NCBI GenBank assembly: GCA_016840305.1
Contig: JAEOSP010000538.1
Span: forward strand, 1 to 26,635
DNA length: 26,635 bases
Direction of reading: 5' to 3'
Source of the DNA: Candidatus Hodarchaeota archaeon
GTDB taxonomy: Archaea > Asgardarchaeota > Heimdallarchaeia > Hodarchaeales > Hodarchaeaceae
Part shown: one piece after another, positions 17,264 to 24,885 of the stretch
Layout: each line of letters starts with the position of its first letter
Numbering within the stretch: position 1 is the first letter of the stretch
Program-made: the position numbers and the translations under genes
Notes under the pieces: model-generated
Database searches by the model: none
The model's input: the letters and a program-made list of their open reading frames with translations, nothing else
What the model was told of the DNA's origin: nothing

Positions 17264-18161
17264 ATTCGTCGAAATCTACATCAACGAATTCTTCTTTGAT
17301 CAATTGTTGGAAGTCTATATAGAAATCAAGAATTGCGTCAGGTGTCAAATTGATTGGCTGCATTGATGAATTATCAATAGTGTCAAGCAGGTTTTGAAAT
17401 TTACTTCTATTTTTTTTCATCAATTTCTTTTTATAGATTCCAAAATTGTTTCTTGATTTTCTATGCTTTCGACTAAAAAGAGCAGTTAAAAAAGGAAAAA
17501 AACCATTTTCCCTAACAATTCCAGGTGATTTAACAGGAGTTCCCTTAACTATATAGGAGAATACTTTTGGCTTGGGATAAAAGTATTCAGGTGGAATTTT
17601 TTTAATCTTCTCAAATTTAAAGAAATAAGATGAATAAACTGATAGTCTACTATAGTTAGACGTTCCAATTTTAGCACAAAGATGATTTGCAAACTCCTCT
17701 TGAACTGTTACGACCACTAGGCTTGGAGGAATTTCAAAATTAGTGATTTTTGAAATAAAAGGAGAGGAAATACTATAAGGCAAGTTTGATATTATTTTTT
17801 TGGCAGGAACTACATCTTCTCTGAGAAAATCCCCCGCTATGACCTTTAATTTGTCTTTAAAATTGTAAAATTCTTTTTTCAGAATACTAGACAGCAAAGG
17901 GTCAATTTCATATGAAAACACTTCTCTGGCTTTAGTGAGTAAAAAATATGTTAATGTCCCGATTCCTCCGCCAACTTCTATAATATTATCGTCATCTTTA
18001 ATCTCTGAAATTCTCAGTATTTCGTCAATTAATGCCTGTTCTACAACAAAATTCTGACTAAAACTTTTTTTGGGAGAAATAGCGTATTCTAATATTATCT
18101 CATGGGTATATTTTCTTAAATTTCCTTCTGCTAAAAATTTCAGCAAATCCAATCTGATCAT
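17253..18161 (-). CDS. ksgA: 16S rRNA dimethyladenosine transferase KsgA/RsmA (Dim1 family)
   Basis: A 302-residue SAM-dependent methyltransferase that dimethylates two adjacent adenosines near the 3' end of small-subunit rRNA. Family marks are S-F-S-Q-N-F (about residues 33-38, the usual K-x-x-x-Q-[NH]-F), the SAM-binding E-V-G-G-G-I-G-T-L-T (62-71), the acidic Y-E-I-D (84-87), A-G-D-F-L (109-113) and the catalytic N-L-P-Y-S-I-S (126-132), then V-Q-E-E-F-A and the F-x-P-x-P-K-V segment. The start ATG overlaps the stop of the DUF655 gene as ATGA, a pairing common in archaea. The N-terminus has about 25 extra residues before the usual start of the domain. The C-terminus carries an acidic tail. 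Confidence 0.95.
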   Translation of the reverse strand: MIRLDLLKFLAEGNLRKYTHEIILEYAISPKKSFSQNFVVEQALIDEILRISEIKDDDNIIEVGGGIGTLTYFLLTKAREVFSYEIDPLLSSILKKEFYNFKDKLKVIAGDFLREDVVPAKKIISNLPYSISSPFISKITNFEIPPSLVVVTVQEEFANHLCAKIGTSNYSRLSVYSSYFFKFEKIKKIPPEYFYPKPKVFSYIVKGTPVKSPGIVRENGFFPFLTALFSRKHRKSRNNFGIYKKKLMKKNRSKFQNLLDTIDNSSMQPINLTPDAILDFYIDFQQLIKEEFVDVDFDEFMG

Positions 18162-18760
18162 TTCTGCTTTTCTGTGAATAGAAGATATTTCTCTTCTTCT
18201 TTTATTTCATTGATAATCCTATTCGTAAACGCGAGAATTGGATCAGAAATACCAGTCCTATCTTTGAAATCCTTAAATGTTTGAAAGAGATTTTTTTTTC
18301 GTGCCTCAAGGATTTGCCAAAGCCGTTTATTCCCTATTCCAGGAATTAGTTGGAGTTGATGCATTTGAGATGTAAGGGGGCGAGCATGATTCAAAAATCG
18401 AATAAATCGCGCCTCGGAGCTCTTAACTATTTCTTGAACAATTTCAGGGAGAAAAGCTATAGCCGAGTCAGATAATTGATTATAGCTTATCTTTTTAATT
18501 TTGAAAACATTAATACTGGGTGAAGGAATGGTTATTGAATCCCCAACTGAAACTTTTGTCCCTCTCTTTAAAATTACATCAAAAAACTGAAAGTGATCCG
18601 CAGATATGACTACTGCTAAAGGATTGAAGTCTTCTGCGTACTTACGACTTAGTGATTTGCCTTGAGGGTAAAAATCTAAGATAAAAACCTTCCCTAAAGG
18701 CTTTTTCTTTGTAAGAGGTTTTTTTCCTCCTTGTTTTATTTTGGAATTCTGTTTTTTCAT
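18158..18760 (-). CDS. DUF655 family protein (archaeal, helix-hairpin-helix)
   Basis: A 200-residue protein of the archaeal DUF655 family, which usually lies directly before ksgA, as it does here with a 4-base overlap. It opens with a very basic tail rich in K, followed by K-V-F-I-L-D-F-Y-P-Q-G-K, an OB-like beta domain with V-S-V-G-D-S-I-T-I, and a helix-hairpin-helix at L-I-P-G-I-G-N-K-R-L-W-Q-I-L (about residues 138-151). The fold suggests nucleic-acid binding, and the neighbourhood suggests a role in ribosome biogenesis; the exact function is not known. The ATG at 18760 sits right after an AAGGA-containing stretch. Confidence 0.88.
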   Translation of the reverse strand: MKKQNSKIKQGGKKPLTKKKPLGKVFILDFYPQGKSLSRKYAEDFNPLAVVISADHFQFFDVILKRGTKVSVGDSITIPSPSINVFKIKKISYNQLSDSAIAFLPEIVQEIVKSSEARFIRFLNHARPLTSQMHQLQLIPGIGNKRLWQILEARKKNLFQTFKDFKDRTGISDPILAFTNRIINEIKEEEKYLLFTEKQK

Positions 18761-18918
18761 TCCTTAATATTCCTTAAATGGTGCGTTCTTTGGAAATAAA
18801 TCATTTCAATACTAATAATATTGTGTTGCTTTTTTAGCTTTTATATCTTGATCTAAAATTGAACTTCAATCATGAAATGGAATTAAAATGAAAGTTAAAC
18901 CTAATCTTCAAACCACAA

Positions 18919-18927
18919 TTTTATAAT
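18919..18927 (+). promoter_or_regulatory. TATA-like element for the TFB gene
   Basis: The sequence TTTTATAAT lies in the intergenic gap between the DUF655 gene and the TFB gene. It would place the transcription start near 18950, ahead of all candidate start codons (18965, 18983, 19013). Support is motif and spacing only. Confidence 0.35.
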
Positions 18928-19012
18928 TCTGAGGGCTCTCATTTTCATTAAAGTCTCTCATTCTGTGCTTCATTTAGATAACATGATATCTTATTTTCTT
19001 TCAGTGAAAAAA

Positions 19013-20011
19013 ATGAAAGAAAAATGCATAGAATGCAATGGAAGACTAATCAGAACAGATTCTGACATGGTATGCACTAATTGTGGATTGATTGCAGACC
19101 AAATTTATGAAAAACCTTCTTTACAGCTTATAAATACAGAAGGAAGTTACAGAAATCAATATAATTCAATTAGTGATCGACCAAGTAGTATGAAGTCATT
19201 AGGGACATTTCTGGGTACCTATCGGAAAAGAAATCTAATGGATGTTACAGGTTCAGCATTGTCTGCAGAGAGAAAATTACAATATCGACGATTAAAATCC
19301 GTGAATGATATATATCTCCATTTCAATGGAAGACAAAGAGAATATAGAGCGTACAGTTTATTAACAAGAGTCTGCAGTACACTAGAAATTACTGATACTA
19401 CTAAAGCAGATGCGTTATATCTTTTTAAAAAAGTTCATTTACCATTGAGGAAAGAAGTAAAATTATCCAGCTTAATTATAGGATCGATATATCTGGCAAT
19501 TCGAACAAGAAAGGAGAATATAGAATTAAATCGTCTAACAAAGGCAGTTCAGGATAATGGGTATTCAATGAGAGGTAAAGAAATCATTCGTGCTGCTTCA
19601 TTAATACGAAAACATGCAAAGATTCGTGTGCAGTACGTTAAATCAGAAGAATACTTAGAAAATATTATTGGCCGAATACAAAAGGATTATTGTGTTAGAA
19701 ATGAAGTAACGAAGAAGATTGCGGTAAAGAAAGAGTATTATCGTTGCTTAAAAGTAGTAGCCAAACAGTTGTTGAAGCAGTTTCCAACAGTAAAAAGAGG
19801 AGGAAGAAATCCATTTATTTTAGCTGCTGCAATGATAAATGCTGCTGATATTATCTTAGCACGTCATAAAATGTTCCCACAATGCTATGTGAATCGACGT
19901 AGACGTGGTGTACTAACACAAAAAAAATTATCAGAAATTTTAGACATCGCTGAGTTTACGTTAAGAGAGCATTATCTATTATTGGCGAAACCATTAATTG
20001 AAACTTATTAA
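19013..20011 (+). CDS. tfb: Transcription initiation factor B (TFB, TFIIB homologue)
   Basis: A protein of about 332 residues. It starts with a zinc ribbon, CIEC and CTNC (Cys 5, 8, 21, 24). A B-reader/linker region follows with S-L-G-T-F-L-G-T and a basic R-K-R segment, then two cyclin-like repeats. The first repeat includes A-D-A-L-Y-L-F-K-K-V and I-I-G-S-I-Y-L-A-I-R; the second includes R-N-P-F-I-L-A-A-A-M-I-N-A-A and ends with an HTH-like T-Q-K-K-L-S-E-I-L-D-I-A-E-F-T-L-R-E-H-Y. TFB bridges TBP-bound promoters and RNA polymerase. The ATG at 19013 is chosen because it gives the usual short tail before the ribbon; in-frame GTG at 18965 and ATG at 18983 also exist. It is more divergent than a standard housekeeping TFB, so it may be one of several paralogues. 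Confidence 0.9.
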   Translation: MKEKCIECNGRLIRTDSDMVCTNCGLIADQIYEKPSLQLINTEGSYRNQYNSISDRPSSMKSLGTFLGTYRKRNLMDVTGSALSAERKLQYRRLKSVNDIYLHFNGRQREYRAYSLLTRVCSTLEITDTTKADALYLFKKVHLPLRKEVKLSSLIIGSIYLAIRTRKENIELNRLTKAVQDNGYSMRGKEIIRAASLIRKHAKIRVQYVKSEEYLENIIGRIQKDYCVRNEVTKKIAVKKEYYRCLKVVAKQLLKQFPTVKRGGRNPFILAAAMINAADIILARHKMFPQCYVNRRRRGVLTQKKLSEILDIAEFTLREHYLLLAKPLIETY

Positions 20012-20542
20012 GAATTTATTCCATCAAGATGATTTAGTTATACCTTTTCTAGACATCCAATTCAAGGGATGAGTTTTACACAAGAAAAAGGAAAACTTCT
20101 AAAAAAAGGGAAGGTGTGAAGATCTTTCCATTTTTAAAGGAAAAATCTATCTTTTTATACAAAAACCAGGTGGACTGTCTTTTGGGGGCATCATTTAATG
20201 AACCTCACCCATTAAAAATGGAATTTCTATATAAGAGCCCCAAAAACAGAAATAATCCCCTAACAAATAAGATCTACTTTTGTGGAATATTTTCCTTTTT
20301 CTCAATTCTCCAAGGACTTAACAATTCGCATGTGTCTTTTATTTCACTATCTCTTATAAGGCAAAAGGAGAGAGGAATCCAGAAACCGAGGAAAATCATT
20401 CTTGTCTGACAAAATTGATTATGCAAAATCAGATAAATAGAAGTCTGTTTCGCTGTTTGTTAGGATTAAAACAAATTCAGATTAATAATAATACTTGATT
20501 AATCCAATACACAAGAAATTAATAATATTCTGGTGAATAATA
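20012..20542. other. Long leader/intergenic region upstream of the EF-1A gene
   Basis: About 530 bases. Two TATA-like elements point to the right, CTATATAAG at 20228-20236 and CTTATAAG at 20353-20360; either would give EF-1A a long untranslated leader. GGTGA lies 7 bases before the EF-1A ATG. A 97-codon frame (20116-20409, GTG start) has no family look, no ribosome site and odd composition, and I do not believe it is a gene. No structured RNA was recognised. Confidence 0.4.
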
Positions 20543-22072
20543 ATGGCAGATCTCGAAAGAATGAATTTAGTGGTCACTGGTCACGTTGATCACGGAAAAT
20601 CTACCGGTCTGGGCCACATGTTGTTCTTACTCGGTCAAATTCACGACCCAAAGAAGAAACGACAACCATGGCGTATTGCTGAGAGATACTATAAAGAAAG
20701 TAAAGCCACAGGTATGGGTAGCTGGTCCTACGCGTGGATTTTGGATCCACTGATGGATGAAAGAGAACGGGGTCTCACAATTAACATATCTTTCCAAGAA
20801 TTCAAAACAAAAAAATTCTTCTACAACCTCATCGATGCTCCAGGCCACAGCGATTTCATTAAAAACATGATCACTGGTGCTTCACAGGCTGATGCAGCAA
20901 TATTGGTTGTATCAGCAAGAAAGGGAGAGTTCGAAGATGGTACAAAAGTTGCTGGGACTGCATCAGGAAAATATGCCAACGTAATTGGGATGACAACAGA
21001 GCACATGCTTCTCTTAACCTCCTTAGGTGTAACAAACATTGTTGTTGCGATTAATAAAATGGATGTTGTTGATTGGGATGAGAAACGATATAACCAAATT
21101 AAAACAGCAATTCACGGCATTTTTACTCAACTAATGACTGCTTTACAAGTAGAAAACAAAGAAGCTCGTTTAGAAGCAATTAAATATGTTCCTACCAGCG
21201 GACTAGTAGGAGTGAATCTACTTTCCAAAGATACCTCACTTAAAAACTTGGAAGGACATATTGCTGCAGCAAAAACTGGAAATGCAGATCCAGATTTTAT
21301 TGAATCTTTATCTAAAGAGATGGAAGATCTTAAAGCAGGATTTGAAGGTTTAAGTTGGTACAAAGGACCTTCACTTGTAGATGCGTTAGATGAGCTAGAA
21401 TCGCCCGCTGTTCGTAAAGAAGCCCTTGCCAAACAACCTCTCCGAGTTCCAATTCAACAAACACTAAATATAAGTGGTGTAGGAACAGTATTGACTGGTA
21501 GAGTTTCAAGCGGAATTTTGAAACCTAATTCCGATGCGCTTGTTTCTCCAACAAAAGCAAGTATTGTACCTGTTGCGGTTACAGTAAAAACTATTCAAGC
21601 TTTCCATAAGGATATTCCTCAAGGCATGCCAGGAGATAATATCGGTTTCCAAATAAAAGCAAAAAATGTTGGTGCCAAAGACATTATTCGTGGAGCTGTA
21701 TTAAGTGATCCAAGTGATCCTGCAGAAGCCTTGAAGCCAAATGTTGATGCTTTCCTATCACTAGTACTAGTGGTTCGAGGTTTAGGAAAGAAAGGAAAGA
21801 AGAAGGATGACTCTTGGGGTATTCATGAAAACTACTCACCAGTGGTTCATTTAGGAACAGCTCAAGTTGCTTGTCGCGTTACTGCTGTACAAGAACAGGA
21901 TCAATTAGGCCAAGGTGAGCGTGGTATGGTTTGGATGACTCCATTGAATCCTCTTGTTGTTGAACCTCTTGCAAAGTCACCTGCTCTGGGAAGATTTGCT
22001 TTACGTGATTCTGGTAAAACAGTGGCTGTAGGAGTAGTCCAAAAAGTTGAAAGAGGCAAATACGCCTCCTAA
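20543..22072 (+). CDS. tuf: Translation elongation factor 1-alpha (EF-1A), unusual long form
   Basis: A 509-residue GTPase of the EF-1A family, which brings aminoacyl-tRNA to the ribosome. G motifs: G1 GHVDHGKST (13-21), G2 around E-R-G-L-T-I (75-80), G3 D-A-P-G-H (98-102), G4 N-K-M-D (171-174), G5 near T-S-G (218-220). Domain II has S-G-V-G-T-V-L-T-G-R-V, and domain III ends P-L-V-V-E-P then L-G-R-F-A-L-R-D-S-G-K-T-V-A-V-G. Oddities: the usual G-Q-T-R-E-H after G3 is G-M-T-T-E-H, and about 45 extra residues (about 225-268) lie between G5 and the W-Y-K-G segment, so it is longer than the usual 420-440. The codons look more GC-rich than in neighbours, as expected for a highly expressed gene, so I take it as the main EF-1A. 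GGTGA precedes the ATG. Confidence 0.9.
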   Translation: MADLERMNLVVTGHVDHGKSTGLGHMLFLLGQIHDPKKKRQPWRIAERYYKESKATGMGSWSYAWILDPLMDERERGLTINISFQEFKTKKFFYNLIDAPGHSDFIKNMITGASQADAAILVVSARKGEFEDGTKVAGTASGKYANVIGMTTEHMLLLTSLGVTNIVVAINKMDVVDWDEKRYNQIKTAIHGIFTQLMTALQVENKEARLEAIKYVPTSGLVGVNLLSKDTSLKNLEGHIAAAKTGNADPDFIESLSKEMEDLKAGFEGLSWYKGPSLVDALDELESPAVRKEALAKQPLRVPIQQTLNISGVGTVLTGRVSSGILKPNSDALVSPTKASIVPVAVTVKTIQAFHKDIPQGMPGDNIGFQIKAKNVGAKDIIRGAVLSDPSDPAEALKPNVDAFLSLVLVVRGLGKKGKKKDDSWGIHENYSPVVHLGTAQVACRVTAVQEQDQLGQGERGMVWMTPLNPLVVEPLAKSPALGRFALRDSGKTVAVGVVQKVERGKYAS

Positions 22073-22098
22073 TTTTTTCTTTTTTTTTTCTCTTTTTT
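22073..22098 (+). terminator. T-rich terminator after EF-1A
   Basis: Directly after the EF-1A stop codon come 26 bases made almost only of T with a few C. Archaeal RNA polymerase commonly stops at such T-tracts, which suggests the second GTPase gene downstream has its own promoter or depends on readthrough. Confidence 0.6.
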
Positions 22099-22102
22099 CC
22101 TG

Positions 22103-22116
22103 GCCTTTTAAAAGGC
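22103..22116. repeat. Perfect 14-base palindrome GCCTTTTAAAAGGC ahead of the second GTPase gene
   Basis: The palindrome lies between the T-tract and the AGGTG ribosome site of the gene at 22127. It is too near the start codon to be a TATA box for a leadered transcript. It could be an operator, or an RNA hairpin that limits access to the ribosome site. Confidence 0.4.
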
Positions 22117-22126
22117 AGGTGTTTTC

Positions 22127-23455
22127 ATGGTTAAAGATAAACAGACAATTTCATTGATTTGGATTGGTCATGTGGATCATGGTAAATCAACTACACTAGG
22201 GCATCTATTATCATTGATTGGTGCTATTGATTCCCGAACAATGGAAAAGTTAAAGGAAGAAGCTATTGAACATCAAATGGAGTCATGGCAATGGGCTTAT
22301 GTTCTTGATACCTTACCAGAAGAAAAGCAACGAGGAATCACAGCTGATATTGCATTTTACCCCTTTGAAACTGAAAAACGAAAGTTCATGCTTATTGATT
22401 CTCCAGGTCATAGAGATTTTGTAAAAAACATGATAAGAGGTACATCTCAGGCAGAAGCTTGTGTACTAGTTGTAAGCGCCGTTCCTAATGATTTAAAATC
22501 AGGTTTGAAACATGGTGGTCCACAGGATCCAGGTGGTCAAACTAGAGAACATGCAATACTGGCATCTGTATTGGGTATAAATCAAGTAATAATTGCTATT
22601 AATAAGATGGATCAAGTGGATTATCGTGAGGATCGTTATCTTGATGCTGTTACAATGATTAAAAAGTTAATCAAGGACATTCAATCCCCATGGGGACAGA
22701 TAATTGATAAAATACCCTTTATTCCGATAAGCGGATTTACTGGTGAGAATTTAACTTCAGCGTCAGAAAAAATGAGCTGGTATAAAGGAAACACTTTGAT
22801 AGATGCACTTAACTCTTTAGAAGGGGTAAAACCTGTAAGTAATAGAGAAATGCGGTTTATTGGTTATGATATTGTAGAACGACATGGTTTTGGAACATTC
22901 CTTATGGGTAAAGTTCTAAGTTCATCAATCAGTGCAAATGACACCGTAACGATACTTCCACTAGGAATAAAATCTGAAGTAAGGGAGATATGGGAGCAGG
23001 ATACCAAGCTTGAATCTTTAAAACCTGGACAACATGGTTCAGTTTTATTACGGAATTTACCAAAGGATAGCCTTGAAGAAGGAATAGTTCTCGCACCAAA
23101 CGATACTAACTATGAGTTTGTAACAAAAATTAAGACTAGACTTTTGATCTTGGAGGGTACTTTTGTGCCCGGCACATCAGTTGTTTTTCACTGCGGTGCT
23201 GCTTATACAACAGCTCAAATTAGTCAAATTTCGAATATTCTGAATAAAAATCCGAAACACAAAAAACTACCACGTGAATTCGAAGGAAAAATTACTATCG
23301 CATTTGAAGGAGAATTGGTTGAGGCTGAGATTGTTGTGAATTCCTCAATTGTAGTACAAAAGTTTTCAGATTATCCAGAGCTTGGTCGAATAATATTACG
23401 GCATTCAGGGCAGACAATAGCTGTAGGTGTTGTAAACCAACTTATAAATGATTAA
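22127..23455 (+). CDS. Second EF-1A-family GTPase (EF-1A paralogue, possibly Hbs1/eRF3-like)
   Basis: A 442-residue translational GTPase with G1 GHVDHGKST (14-22), a switch region L-P-E-E-K-Q-R-G-I-T, G3 D-S-P-G-H (91-95), the conserved G-G-Q-T-R-E-H-A (136-143), G4 N-K-M-D (159-162) and I-S-G near G5, then domains II and III ending L-G-R-I-I-L-R-H-S-G-Q-T-I-A-V-G. It has canonical length and a canonical Q-T-R-E-H, unlike its upstream neighbour, but domains II and III are more divergent (the usual P-L-V-V-E is absent). In archaea EF-1A also serves the release and rescue factors aRF1 and aPelota. A dedicated paralogue could take over that role, but this is inference; it might equally be a second elongation factor. 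AGGTG lies 6-8 bases before the ATG. Confidence 0.85.
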   Translation: MVKDKQTISLIWIGHVDHGKSTTLGHLLSLIGAIDSRTMEKLKEEAIEHQMESWQWAYVLDTLPEEKQRGITADIAFYPFETEKRKFMLIDSPGHRDFVKNMIRGTSQAEACVLVVSAVPNDLKSGLKHGGPQDPGGQTREHAILASVLGINQVIIAINKMDQVDYREDRYLDAVTMIKKLIKDIQSPWGQIIDKIPFIPISGFTGENLTSASEKMSWYKGNTLIDALNSLEGVKPVSNREMRFIGYDIVERHGFGTFLMGKVLSSSISANDTVTILPLGIKSEVREIWEQDTKLESLKPGQHGSVLLRNLPKDSLEEGIVLAPNDTNYEFVTKIKTRLLILEGTFVPGTSVVFHCGAAYTTAQISQISNILNKNPKHKKLPREFEGKITIAFEGELVEAEIVVNSSIVVQKFSDYPELGRIILRHSGQTIAVGVVNQLIND

Positions 23456-23667
23456 TCTACTTAAGTTTTAACCTTATTCAGACTCAATTATTGATTTCTG
23501 AAATGTGAAAGAATTAATTCCCTATAGAGCTAATTATTCATTCCTCTTTGTAGTGTGATTCTTTCTCATACACCAAATTAACAAGGAATTGTAAAGGATT
23601 TTTACTAAAAGTTGGAATCCGAACGTGGATTTTCTCGGAGAAATGGAAGTAATTTGATTAGAGAATT

Positions 23668-24243
23668 TTATCGTGCACTAAGAGCAACCCGCTCGATATC
23701 CTGTTTTCTTTTTATTGCATTAGAGTTGGGATTATTTGTTCCTGCAGAGATTAGTTGTTCGGCTAATATTTCATCAACCGATCTTACATTGTTGAATGAA
23801 GCCTTTCTTACAGAATTAGCTAACAAACGAATGGCTACATCAACACGTCTTTGGGGAGCACTATCCACCGCTGTATGGTAAACAATTCCACCATACGAAA
23901 TTCGTGTGGTTTCTTCTCTTGGTGCGCAATTAACAACCGCATCTACCAAAATTTGAATTGGATTCTTATTCGTTTTCAATTCAACAAGTTTCAAAGCATC
24001 TTTTACTATATTTAAAGTTAGATTCTTTTTTCCAGTATTTTTCCCTGGACTCATAAGTTTATTCGCAAATCGCTCTACAATATGAACGTACGATTTATGA
24101 AATCGTTTATGCTCGTGACGGCCTGAACTATGAGGCATGAGTCGTTCTTCAAGGTTTATATAACGTTTCAAACCGATATCTGTGATTTCAATATCTTGGC
24201 AATCCCATAATCCGAAGATTTTCATGTTTTCTGAAGCTGACAT
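23668..24243 (-). CDS. rps7: Ribosomal protein S7 (uS7)
   Basis: A 191-residue small-subunit protein that nucleates assembly of the 30S head. The diagnostic block N-P-I-Q-I-L-V-D-A-V-V-N-C-A-P-R-E-E-T-T (about residues 98-117) is followed by R-I-S-Y-G-G-I-V-Y, then D-S-A-P-Q-R-R-V-D-V-A-I-R and the C-terminal K-R-K-Q-D-I-E-R-V-A-L-S-A-R. The N-terminal P-H-S-S-G-R-H segment is typical of archaea. The ATG has GAGGT 8 bases upstream and the gene follows rps10 by 16 bases. S7 normally follows S12 and precedes EF-2; here it follows S10, so the operon has been rearranged. Confidence 0.97.
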   Translation of the reverse strand: MSASENMKIFGLWDCQDIEITDIGLKRYINLEERLMPHSSGRHEHKRFHKSYVHIVERFANKLMSPGKNTGKKNLTLNIVKDALKLVELKTNKNPIQILVDAVVNCAPREETTRISYGGIVYHTAVDSAPQRRVDVAIRLLANSVRKASFNNVRSVDEILAEQLISAGTNNPNSNAIKRKQDIERVALSAR

Positions 24244-24259
24244 ATGATATTACCTCTAT

Positions 24260-24571
24260 TCAAGTTCTTAATTCAATCTCAACAAAAATTGATCGAGAAA
24301 CATTTAACCTAATTATTTGTCGCATCGTTCTGTCGTCAGCATCAATGTCGATTAACCGTTTGTGGATTCTTAGTTCATAATTTTCCCAAGTAGCTGTGCC
24401 TTGCCCACTGGGAGATTTTCTAACGGGTAGTTGTAAATTTTTTGTTGGTAGAGGGATAGGTCCTCTCATCTTTACCCCAGATTTTTCAGCTATTCTCCTC
24501 ATTTCGTTACAAATACCATCGAGCTGTCCAACATCGGTGCTCATTAATCGAATGCGCGCTACGGATACCAA
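24260..24571 (-). CDS. rps10: Ribosomal protein S10 (uS10)
   Basis: A protein of about 103 residues. Marks of S10 are A-R-I-R-L-M-S-T-D near the start, the G-V-K-M-R-G-P-I-P-L-P-T-K loop, then S-P-S-G-Q-G-T-A-T-W-E-N-Y-E-L-R-I-H-K-R-L-I-D-I. The frame is open to a TTG at 24595. I prefer the TTG at 24571 because GGAG lies exactly 9 bases upstream and it gives the usual short S10 N-terminus. tRNA-Ser lies upstream on the same strand and rps7 downstream. The S10/tRNA-Ser neighbourhood recalls the archaeal EF-1A-S10-tRNA-Ser order, here with EF-1A moved to the other strand. A hairpin and a short upstream frame occupy the leader. Confidence 0.95.
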   Translation of the reverse strand: MVSVARIRLMSTDVGQLDGICNEMRRIAEKSGVKMRGPIPLPTKNLQLPVRKSPSGQGTATWENYELRIHKRLIDIDADDRTMRQIIRLNVSRSIFVEIELRT

Positions 24572-24585
24572 TATATCTTTCTCCA

Positions 24586-24651
24586 CTATATCCAAGCAAT
24601 TCTTGTTGCTAGAATCTTCAGTTGGGGTGAATAATTTGGAGTTAAAAGCAT
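24586..24651 (-). CDS. Possible 21-codon leader peptide upstream of rps10
   Basis: An ATG at 24651 opens a 21-codon frame (MLLTPNYSPQLKILATRIAW plus one Ile) ending in TAG at 24586, two bases before the GGAG site of rps10. An AGGAGGAG stretch lies upstream, about 12 bases from the ATG, and part of it is in the 5' arm of a hairpin. No homologue is known to me. It may simply be a chance frame. Confidence 0.25.
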   Translation of the reverse strand: MLLTPNYSPQLKILATRIAWI

Positions 24652-24667
24652 TATTGGTTTTAACTCC
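24638..24667 (-). promoter_or_regulatory. Hairpin in the rps10 leader that could hide an AGGAGG site
   Basis: A perfect 10-base inverted repeat (GGAGTTAAAA and TTTTAACTCC) with a 10-base loop lies in the minus-strand leader, between a TATA-like element (24702-24713) and rps10. The 5' arm includes the GGAG of an AGGAGGAG ribosome-site-like stretch, and the loop and 3' arm hold the ATG of the leader frame. Confidence 0.5.
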
Positions 24668-24701
24668 TCCTGCACGGAAGTTCCCCTCATTACCATTCTA
24701 A

Positions 24702-24713
24702 CGATTTATAAGC
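24702..24713 (-). promoter_or_regulatory. TATA-like element for rps10-rps7
   Basis: The minus strand reads GCTTATAAATCG, a good archaeal TATA match, about 140 bases before the rps10 start and after the end of tRNA-Ser. It would give a leader of roughly 110 bases that contains the hairpin and the short leader frame. Confidence 0.45.
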
Positions 24714-24834
24714 GAGGATGAATGTTCGTAATTGAATTCATGAATGTAGGTATTCATGACGAGAACAGATCAGTTTTTAGATAGAAACGCCGGGGGAGGG
24801 ATTTGAACCCTCGAGTACAGGTAGTACACTGGCT

Positions 24835-24867
24835 TTCAAGTCTTCAATTTCTTCTTCAAATGAAGAT
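24835..24867 (-). other. tRNA-Ser intron 3 (33 nt, canonical position 37/38)
   Basis: The intron sits one base after the UGA anticodon. A relaxed bulge-helix-bulge can be drawn: CUUG/CUUG with two U-U mismatches in the central helix, bulges AG^A and AA^A, and a strong inner helix UCUUCA/UGAAGA. Confidence 0.8.
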
Positions 24868-24885
24868 CTCAAGGCCAGCGCCGTA

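Noticed and set aside
20116..20409. 97-codon frame with GTG start between TFB and EF-1A
   Set aside because: No ribosome site, no recognisable family, mixed composition, and two TATA-like elements overlap it; more likely part of the EF-1A upstream region.
23612..23881. 89-codon plus-strand frame over the end of rps7
   Set aside because: It is antisense to S7, whose sequence is unmistakable.
24572..24595. Longer N-terminus for S10 from TTG at 24595
   Set aside because: The TTG at 24571 has GGAG at the ideal distance and gives the usual S10 start; the extra eight residues are not seen in S10 proteins I know.
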